Shown piece by piece: positions 1 to 4,640 of a DNA stretch of 5,305 nucleotides (position 1 is its first letter; every line of letters starts with the position of its first letter). The DNA lies in assembly GCA_031283505.1 (NCBI GenBank), contig JAITBO010000353.1, positions 1 through 5,305 on the forward strand, read 5' to 3'. Origin of the DNA: Treponema sp. (GTDB lineage Bacteria; Spirochaetota; Spirochaetia; Treponematales; Breznakiellaceae). The position numbers and the translations under genes were made by a program. The notes under the pieces were generated by a model. The model did not search any database. It saw only the letters and a list, made by a program, of their open reading frames with translations, and had not been told where the DNA came from.

Positions 1-507
1 TACCCCAAGATGGCCATTGTCGTAAAAGGCATAGGCGGCAACGGGTGAAGGGCCTTTGGGAAGGGCGGCGGAACCAGGGTTGCAGTAAACTATACCGTTC
101 CGTTCTTCCAGCCGCCAAATATGGGTGTGGCCGGAAAGGAAAACAGTACCGGGTTTAAGGGCAAAGGGCAGATAATCTTCGCGGTAAAGGTGGCCGTGGG
201 TAAGGAAAAAAGTCCGGTTGTCGTCCGCAAGCAGGGCATAATCGCCGGAACAGGGGAATTCCATCAAGTCCCGGTCAATTTCCGCGTCGCAGTTTCCACG
301 CACGGCAATGACGGCATCTTTGTAACCGTTAAATAATTCTACCACTTTTTGCGGACCATGGCCGTCCGGTAGCGGATTACGCGGGCCGTGATACAAAAGG
401 TCGCCCAGCAAAATAAGATAGTCGGGGTTAAGGTTTTGGTAAAGGCCGGTAATTTTTTCCGCAGCCTGTGCGGAACCGTGAATATCAGACGCGATTAAGT
501 ATTTCAT
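1..507 (-). CDS. yfcE: YfcE-type metallophosphodiesterase (C-terminus beyond window)
   Basis: Calcineurin-like phosphoesterase of the YfcE family, a cytoplasmic two-metal enzyme that cleaves phosphodiester bonds in vitro; its natural substrate is not settled. The 169 visible residues carry the full metal-site series: SDIHG (D8, H10), GDLLYHGPRN (D36), RGNCDAE (N72), THGH (H104, H106) and GHTH (H127, H129), then NPGS near 143-146. E. coli YfcE is about 184 residues, so only some 15 are missing past the window start. The ATG at 507-505 is fixed by an in-frame TAA six bases upstream (513-511); the Shine-Dalgarno is poor, with AAGG almost touching the start. It follows the methyltransferase gene by 58 bp on the same strand with no terminator seen between, so it may be co-transcribed, but nothing ties it functionally to methionine metabolism. 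Family assignment is firm; the role is unknown. Confidence 0.93.
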   Translation of the reverse strand, partial: MKYLIASDIHGSAQAAEKITGLYQNLNPDYLILLGDLLYHGPRNPLPDGHGPQKVVELFNGYKDAVIAVRGNCDAEIDRDLMEFPCSGDYALLADDNRTFFLTHGHLYREDYLPFALKPGTVFLSGHTHIWRLEERNGIVYCNPGSAALPKGPSPVAAYAFYDNGHLGV

Positions 508-565
508 GCCTTATTATGGCTTTTTCACTCCCTTCTCCGCAAGCTGGCATAACAGGGCTGTGTAA

Positions 566-1726
566 TCATTCATCCCAATATGCCGAAGCGATTCGCTGTC
601 CTTGGTCTATCTTTGCCCACTGCTCGTCCTCGGTCAATTCGTTTCCGCCGTCGCAGGAAGCAAAGCCGCACTGATGCGAAAGAAACAGGCGGTCTTTGGG
701 GATAATTTTTGAAGCTTCATCAAGCAGACTAATAACACGCGCTTCATCGTCAAGGGTGTTTGTCTTGCTCGAAAGAAGGCCAAGTACAATTTCAGTCTGC
801 GGCTTGTCCTTGAACACCGCAAGCGCGTCCAGCGAACCCGCCCGCTCGTCGTCCCATTCCAGAAAGAAACGGTCATATTTCAGTTGTTTGAGGAACAGTC
901 CAGCAATTTTAATATATGAGCCGCCGCCCATATTCCGTGAGTCGTAGTTGCCCCGGCAGTTGTGCGTCCACATGGCAAGCCCAAGGCTATGACCAAAGTC
1001 AATTATCGTATTGTTAATATCTATAAACTCCGCCGCTAAAGAGCGAACCGTATCCTGGCCGATATTTTTACCCGTATACGGAGAGTTTGGGTTGTCGTCC
1101 GCGAAAATTTCCCACAAACAGTCATCGAATTGCAGAATTTCACCTCCCGCTGCGGCGTATTCTTTTACGAATTCCTTGTACGCCTTAATTAAGCCTGTTT
1201 TCAGTTCTTGTGGCGAAGCGTACACGGAATCCTTGCCGCCAATATTGTCCGACCAGGAAAGTTCTCCGAAGATGTGCGATGGGGACGGTATGCAGAGTTT
1301 TATTTTTCTGCCTCCGGCAATTGATCTCAGTCTTTGAAAAACTGTAATGAGATGGTGGTTCTTTCCGCTGAGGGCGCCGGTAATCCGCAGACCTATGTCG
1401 CGGCGCGTTTCATATTTTTGGGTTTCATCCTTGTCACGGAAAAAATAGCCGTGATCCGCGATGTAACGGCTAATACCCTTTAGTCCCCAAACGAAGTCTA
1501 AATGCCACATGGATTTGGAATATTCGCCGTCCGTGATGACCGTAAGGCCGTGCTGAATTTCATTTTTTATCACGTCTTTTGTCGCTTTGATTTCACATTC
1601 TTCATATCCTTCAAAATCATCGTAGAAAGGATAGGTGATGTCATCGCGGTATTCGATTTGATTCTTATATTTTAGTAATGCATCGGGGCGCAACAGACTG
1701 CCTACTGTTTGAAATCTCTTGCTCAT
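566..1726 (-). CDS. MetE C-terminal-domain-like methyltransferase (YxjG/YxjH family)
   Basis: A 386-residue homologue of the catalytic C-terminal barrel of cobalamin-independent methionine synthase, like Bacillus YxjG/YxjH; full MetE is about 750 residues, and its N-terminal half is absent. All four zinc ligands can be placed: H255 and C257 in THNCRGN, E290 in FFLEWDD, and C353 in SHQCGFAS. Other family landmarks are VGSLLRP (8-14), TDGEYSK (65-71) and LQFDD (198-202), the last near the homocysteine site. The expected chemistry is methyl transfer to a thiol, probably homocysteine, in the cytoplasm. The methyl donor is not evident: related short 'core' enzymes may take methyl groups from corrinoids rather than from methyl-tetrahydrofolate polyglutamate. 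The start is supported by GGAGGAAG at 1738-1731, seven bases from the ATG. It lies 78 bp downstream of the PLP enzyme gene on the same strand, which supports a sulfur amino acid role. No frameshift or missing key residue was seen. Confidence 0.9.
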   Translation of the reverse strand: MSKRFQTVGSLLRPDALLKYKNQIEYRDDITYPFYDDFEGYEECEIKATKDVIKNEIQHGLTVITDGEYSKSMWHLDFVWGLKGISRYIADHGYFFRDKDETQKYETRRDIGLRITGALSGKNHHLITVFQRLRSIAGGRKIKLCIPSPSHIFGELSWSDNIGGKDSVYASPQELKTGLIKAYKEFVKEYAAAGGEILQFDDCLWEIFADDNPNSPYTGKNIGQDTVRSLAAEFIDINNTIIDFGHSLGLAMWTHNCRGNYDSRNMGGGSYIKIAGLFLKQLKYDRFFLEWDDERAGSLDALAVFKDKPQTEIVLGLLSSKTNTLDDEARVISLLDEASKIIPKDRLFLSHQCGFASCDGGNELTEDEQWAKIDQGQRIASAYWDE

Positions 1727-1741
1727 TATTCTTCCTCCATC

Positions 1742-1804
1742 CTATTTTATGGCGATAGCAAACATTACATTATTTCCAAAAAATGTCCAGATATGTACAC
1801 TCAT
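1742..1804 (-). other. Possible 20-codon ORF between the PLP enzyme and methyltransferase genes
   Basis: The TAA stop of the PLP enzyme gene is followed at once by an in-frame ATG (TAAATG). This opens a 20-codon frame, MSVHIWTFFGNNVMFAIAIK, that ends in TAG four bases before the methyltransferase Shine-Dalgarno. It has no convincing ribosome binding site of its own and could only be read by re-initiation or stop readthrough. It resembles no protein I recognise and may be chance. The rest of this 78-bp spacer holds only the GGAGG site at 1738-1734; no terminator is visible. Confidence 0.12.
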
Positions 1805-3022
1805 TTACCCGGCAAGAGCCTGTTCCAAATCGGCAATTAAATCATCCGCGTCCTCAAGACCGACAGATAAGCGGAATATGCCGTCGCCGGCAAAGGCCCT
1901 CCAGGAATCAAGCTGTTTTTGGGTGGCGAATTTAAAGGAACTGGCAAGCAGTTCCTGTGTATCCAGGTAAAAGATAAGGGACCGGTGATGCCCCAGGGAA
2001 ACCGCGTAATGGATGATCCGCAGTTTGTCCGCGAGACGCCGGGCGGTTTCCCTTCCCTTTGGGGTCTGAAAACTTATCATGCCGGAAAAATTCCTCATCT
2101 GGCGTTTTGCCAGATCGTGCTGGGGATGGGAGGAAAGGCCGGGGTAGATCACCTTTGTTACCCTGTGATTTGTTTCAAGATAGCGTGCCACCTTGAGGGC
2201 GTTTTCTTCATGGGCCTTCATGCGGAGGGGCAGGGTCGCAAGGCCCCTCATGATGAGCCAAGCGTTGAAGGGGCTCAAGGTACCGCCCAGGCGGATCGAG
2301 GTTTTTTTACGTAACGGAACAAGGTCCGCAGCCTTGCCCAGCAAAACCCCGCCCAGGGCATCGCCGTGGCCGCCGATATACTTGGTCAGCGAATGGATGA
2401 CGTAATCCGCGCCGAGCCCCAGGGGCTTGGTGGCGATAGGGGTCGCGAAGGTTGAATCCACCGCCAATTGAGCCCCGGCCTTGTGGGCAATCTCCGCAAC
2501 GGCCCCAATATCGGTGAGCCGGAGCAGGGGGTTACAGGGGGTCTCGATGTACACCAGTTTTACACCGGGCCTGACCGCCGCCGCCAGGGCCTCCAGGTCT
2601 GAGGTGTCAACCTTGGTAATGGCTATGCCCAGGCCGGGGAAAAGCTCATTGGTTGCCTCCGCCACCGCCGCATAGGCAACATCGCTCACCACCGCCCGGT
2701 CTCCGGCCTTAAGACAGTGGAGCAGCAGGGCGGTAGCGGCGCTCATGCCGCTGGCAAAGGCAACGGCGGTTTCGGCCCCCTCCAAAAAGGCGAGCTTTTC
2801 CTCCAACTGCCGTATGGTAGGATTACCCCAGCGGGTATAGATAAAAGGATCGTCCTCCCCCAGACCCTCAACCGAAAACCCCGTGTCTGCGCCCACGACA
2901 AAGGTAGTGGACATGACCAGGTTCGGCGACGATGCCCCGGTAACAGGATCCGGAAATTCCCCGGCGTGAACCGCCTTGGTTTGATCCCCCAGTTTGGAAA
3001 AATCTTGCTGGTGTTTCTTCAT
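1805..3022 (-). CDS. Trans-sulfuration-family PLP enzyme (methionine gamma-lyase / cystathionine gamma-synthase-like)
   Basis: A 405-residue Cys/Met metabolism PLP-dependent enzyme, full length for the family. Visible landmarks are YTRWGNPT (62-69; Y62 and R64 bind the cofactor phosphate of the partner subunit), ASGMSA (90-95), the ring-stacking tyrosine Y117, D189 in AVDSTF (contact to the pyridine nitrogen), the Schiff-base lysine K214 in HSLTKYIGGHGD, and R384 in RLSVGLED, which binds the substrate carboxylate. Family members make or split cystathionine, sulfhydrylate acyl-homoserine, or cleave methionine to methanethiol, 2-oxobutyrate and ammonia. The substrate cannot be fixed here: the methionine gamma-lyase cysteine position is alanine (A119), and the usual SLGGVESL/SLGDAETL segment reads SLGHHRSL (342-349). 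Neighbouring methyltransferase context favours homocysteine or methionine turnover. It is first in the leftward operon, with AAGGA at 3032-3028, five bases from the ATG, and a hairpin leader upstream. Family certain, reaction not. Confidence 0.92.
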   Translation of the reverse strand: MKKHQQDFSKLGDQTKAVHAGEFPDPVTGASSPNLVMSTTFVVGADTGFSVEGLGEDDPFIYTRWGNPTIRQLEEKLAFLEGAETAVAFASGMSAATALLLHCLKAGDRAVVSDVAYAAVAEATNELFPGLGIAITKVDTSDLEALAAAVRPGVKLVYIETPCNPLLRLTDIGAVAEIAHKAGAQLAVDSTFATPIATKPLGLGADYVIHSLTKYIGGHGDALGGVLLGKAADLVPLRKKTSIRLGGTLSPFNAWLIMRGLATLPLRMKAHEENALKVARYLETNHRVTKVIYPGLSSHPQHDLAKRQMRNFSGMISFQTPKGRETARRLADKLRIIHYAVSLGHHRSLIFYLDTQELLASSFKFATQKQLDSWRAFAGDGIFRLSVGLEDADDLIADLEQALAG

Positions 3023-3034
3023 AATAATCCTTAC

Positions 3035-3057
3035 AAAAAGCGACGGTATCGCCGCTT
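3035..3057 (-). terminator. Terminator-like hairpin (candidate attenuator) before the PLP enzyme gene
   Basis: Minus-strand RNA would fold AAGCGGCG (3057-3050), loop AUAC, and CGUCGCUU (3045-3038), an eight-pair stem with one G-U. A run of five U (3039-3035) closes the stem and continues past it. The plus strand has an A-C mismatch at that position and no T-run after the stem, so the polarity is minus. The U-run ends only two bases before the AAGGA ribosome binding site, so the element lies inside the leader of the gene it precedes. That placement suggests conditional termination; no clear antiterminator pairing was found by eye. Confidence 0.55.
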
Positions 3058-3070
3058 ACATTGTATCGAA

Positions 3071-3091
3071 CATTAACACAAAGTGCTAATG
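3071..3091 (-). promoter_or_regulatory. Leader hairpin or operator dyad just after the leftward promoter
   Basis: On the minus strand CATTAGCAC (3091-3083) and GTGTTAATG (3079-3071) are complementary over nine positions, one of them a G-U pair, around a three-base loop. The G-U is possible only in minus-strand RNA; on the plus strand it would be an A-C mismatch. As RNA this is a leader stem; as DNA it is a near-perfect 21-bp palindrome about 10 to 30 bases past the predicted transcription start, where a repressor could also bind. The two readings cannot be separated from sequence alone. Confidence 0.5.
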
Positions 3092-3106
3092 ATAAATCCT
3101 AGTAAT

Positions 3107-3137
3107 ATTATAAGATTTATATTAAACCAATTGTCAA
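3107..3137 (-). promoter_or_regulatory. Sigma-70-type promoter of the leftward sulfur amino acid operon
   Basis: On the minus strand a perfect -35 box TTGACA (3137-3132) is followed after 19 bases by a perfect -10 box TATAAT (3112-3107). The spacer is two bases longer than ideal, but both hexamers match the consensus fully. A start near 3100 would give a leader of about 77 nt before the ATG at 3022, with both hairpins described separately inside it. Confidence 0.7.
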
Positions 3138-3190
3138 GAGGGTAGCTTGAGAAAATGCAAATGATTTTTTCCAAGTTGCTGCATAAATTT

Positions 3191-3236
3191 TGCCGGAATA
3201 TATCAAAACTTATATGGCAGACAGTATCTTCCGGTA
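3191..3236. repeat. Loose inverted repeat around repeat copy 1
   Basis: CCGGAA (3193-3198) and TTCCGG (3229-3234) are exact reverse complements, and two more outer pairs are possible if one G-T is allowed. The 30-base interval contains repeat copy 1. The long loop makes a stable RNA stem unlikely; a protein-bound DNA loop or chance are the alternatives. Confidence 0.25.
3200..3217. repeat. 18-bp direct repeat, copy 1
   Basis: The sequence ATATCAAAACTTATATGG occurs here and again, without a change, at 3307-3324. The copies have the same orientation and start 107 bp apart, about ten helical turns. Their flanks differ, so this is a short exact element rather than a tandem duplication. It may be a regulator site or a duplicated promoter fragment; no named motif was recognised. 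Confidence 0.75.
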
Positions 3237-3306
3237 TGGTTTTTATGTTCAGTTCGCCTAATTTCAACCGTAAGCATGGTGAAACAGTCTAAAACGGCGC
3301 CTGATA

Positions 3307-3324
3307 ATATCAAAACTTATATGG
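3307..3324. repeat. 18-bp direct repeat, copy 2
   Basis: Exact second copy of ATATCAAAACTTATATGG. It ends 102 bp before the dehydrogenase ATG and just upstream of a TATATT hexamer (3339-3344) that could serve as a weak -10 box. The position is suitable for an activator of the rightward operon, but this is inference. Confidence 0.75.
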
Positions 3325-3382
3325 TGTTATTCCAAATTTATATTTCTCAAGATCATTTTTATTTGATAAATTTTTCTTGAAT

Positions 3383-3407
3383 TAGAATTCACATGATTAG
3401 TTCATGT
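3383..3407 (+). promoter_or_regulatory. Possible -10 box and overlapping operator dyad of the dehydrogenase operon
   Basis: TAGAAT at 3383-3388 matches five of six bases of the -10 consensus, but no good -35 box sits at the normal distance (TTGATA at 3363-3368 is only 14 bases away). Directly after it, ACATGA (3391-3396) and TCATGT (3402-3407) form a perfect 6-5-6 dyad that would cover the predicted start of transcription near 3395. A repressor site there is plausible. The dyad is certain as sequence; the promoter call is weak. Confidence 0.4.
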
Positions 3408-3415
3408 CATTTTAT

Positions 3416-3420
3416 GGAGG
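3416..3420 (+). promoter_or_regulatory. Ribosome binding site that sets the dehydrogenase start
   Basis: GGAGG stands six bases before the ATG at 3427. A TTG directly after it at 3421 is in frame but would leave no spacing to the Shine-Dalgarno, so the ATG is the better start and the protein begins MARFTLPRD. Confidence 0.85.
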
Positions 3421-3426
3421 TTGATT

Positions 3427-4617
3427 ATGGCGAGATTTACGTTACCCCGGGATCTGTATCATGGCAAGGGGAGTCTGGAAACGCTGAAAACCCTTAAGGG
3501 GAAAAAAGCGATTGTGGTAGTCGGCGGTGGAAGTATGAAACGCTTCGGATTTTTGGATAAGACCGTAAGGTATTTGAAGGAAGCCGGTATGGAGGTGACT
3601 CTGTTTGAGGGCGTCGAGCCGGACCCCTCGGTGGAAACGGTTCTCAAGGGCGCCGAAGTAATGCGGGGTTTTAACCCTGACTGGATCATATCCATAGGCG
3701 GCGGTTCCCCGATTGACGCTGCTAAGGCTATGTGGGCCTTTTATGAATACCCGGACACCACCTTTGAATCCTTGACCATACCTTTTAATTTTCCCACTCT
3801 GAGGACCAAAGCAAAGTTTTGCGCTATTCCCTCCACATCGGGAACCGCTACGGAAGTTACTGCCTTTTCGGTGATCACCGATTACGCAAAGGGCATTAAA
3901 TATCCTCTGGCAGATTTTAATATCACTCCGGACGTGGCTATTATTGACAGCGATCTTGCGCTGACCATGCCACCCAAACTCACGGCCCATACGGGGATGG
4001 ATGCTATTACCCACGCCATTGAAGCCTATGTTTCTACCCTGCATTGTGATTATACGGACCCCCTTGCGCTCCATGCCATCAAAATGATAAGCGAAAATAT
4101 TACGGCATCTTATAAGGGGGACGCCGATGCCAGGGCCAAAATGCACAATGCCCAGTGCCTTGCGGGGATGGCCTTCAGTAATGCCCTGCTCGGTATTGTT
4201 CATTCAATGGCGCATAAAACCGGCGCGGCCTATTCGGGCGGACATATTGTACATGGCGCCGCTAATGCCATGTACCTTCCCAAAGTCATCAAGTACAACG
4301 CTAAAGAAAAAGCCGCTGCGGATCGGTATGTAGAAATTTCCCGGTTTATATCCCTTCCGGCAAAAACCGCTGATGAAGGGGTTGCTTCCCTTATCAGCCA
4401 TATTAAAACCCTCAATAAGGCGCTGGATATTCCCGGCGGGATTAATGACTACGAGGGAGGCATTATCAACGAAAAAGAATTTCTGGACAAACTGCCAAAA
4501 GTTGCGGAACTTGCCGTAGGGGATGCCTGTACCGGTTCAAACCCCCGGAAGATCACTCCAACAGAAATGGCGAAATTGCTGCGTTGCTGCTTCTACGATA
4601 CGGAAGTTGATTTTTAA
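3427..4617 (+). CDS. Iron-containing alcohol dehydrogenase, probably NADPH-preferring
   Basis: A 396-residue group III (Fe-type) alcohol dehydrogenase, a cytoplasmic enzyme that interconverts aldehydes and primary alcohols. Landmarks are the nucleotide-site loop GGGS (33-36), the cofactor phosphate motif GGGSPIDAAK (91-100), the segment STSGTATEVT (136-145), and the metal ligands D192, H196, H259 and H276 in MDAITHAIEAY, HSMAHKTG and HGAANA. GGGS at 33-36 replaces the acidic residue that selects NADH in FucO and resembles the NADPH-dependent butanol dehydrogenases, so NADPH use is inferred. Between the last two histidines the chain is about three residues longer than in FucO (SGGHIVHG). It is first in the rightward operon, with a strong ribosome binding site and an NfnA-like gene 23 bp downstream, which suggests a fermentative role in aldehyde reduction and NADPH reoxidation. 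The physiological substrate, ethanol/acetaldehyde or something longer, cannot be read from the sequence. Confidence 0.93.
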   Translation: MARFTLPRDLYHGKGSLETLKTLKGKKAIVVVGGGSMKRFGFLDKTVRYLKEAGMEVTLFEGVEPDPSVETVLKGAEVMRGFNPDWIISIGGGSPIDAAKAMWAFYEYPDTTFESLTIPFNFPTLRTKAKFCAIPSTSGTATEVTAFSVITDYAKGIKYPLADFNITPDVAIIDSDLALTMPPKLTAHTGMDAITHAIEAYVSTLHCDYTDPLALHAIKMISENITASYKGDADARAKMHNAQCLAGMAFSNALLGIVHSMAHKTGAAYSGGHIVHGAANAMYLPKVIKYNAKEKAAADRYVEISRFISLPAKTADEGVASLISHIKTLNKALDIPGGINDYEGGIINEKEFLDKLPKVAELAVGDACTGSNPRKITPTEMAKLLRCCFYDTEVDF

Positions 4618-4640
4618 GGGTCTACAGGAGGTTTTGCCAC

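Larger units (their letters stand above)
3023..3426. promoter_or_regulatory. Divergent intergenic control region
   Basis: About 400 bp, clearly richer in A+T than the flanking genes, separate the two divergent operons. The leftward third (3023-3137) holds a consensus promoter, a hairpin and a terminator-like stem. The rest (3138-3426) holds two exact copies of an 18-bp repeat, a loose CCGGAA/TTCCGG inverted repeat, a 6-5-6 dyad and the dehydrogenase ribosome binding site. I see no convincing gene in it and no tRNA or recognised riboswitch class. Confidence 0.8.

Noticed and set aside
525..569. ATGA overlap at the methyltransferase stop opening a 14-codon frame before yfcE
   Set aside because: Too short, no family resemblance, and not in a position to couple to the yfcE ATG at 507.
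3056..3073. A five-codon leader peptide MFDTM ending just before the terminator stem, with two Met codons
   Set aside because: It has the right position for methionine attenuation, but there is no ribosome binding site, its ATG lies in the 3' arm of the first hairpin, and such short frames are common by chance.
3023..3100. SAM-I (S-box), T-box or other known riboswitch
   Set aside because: The leader is only about 77 nt, and I could not find the conserved cores of these classes; only two simple stems are visible.
3073..3267. A 64-codon minus-strand frame in the intergenic region
   Set aside because: It begins at TTG with no Shine-Dalgarno, resembles nothing, and runs straight through the consensus -35 and -10 boxes of the leftward promoter.
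3421..3426. TTG start for the alcohol dehydrogenase at 3421
   Set aside because: It directly abuts the GGAGG with no spacing, while the ATG at 3427 has six bases of spacing and matches the usual N-terminus of the family.
3442..4203. A 253-codon open frame on the minus strand inside the dehydrogenase gene
   Set aside because: It is antisense to a gene with complete family motifs. Its translation is low-complexity in character (many Gly, Arg, His) with no recognisable domain; it is a shadow of the coding frame.
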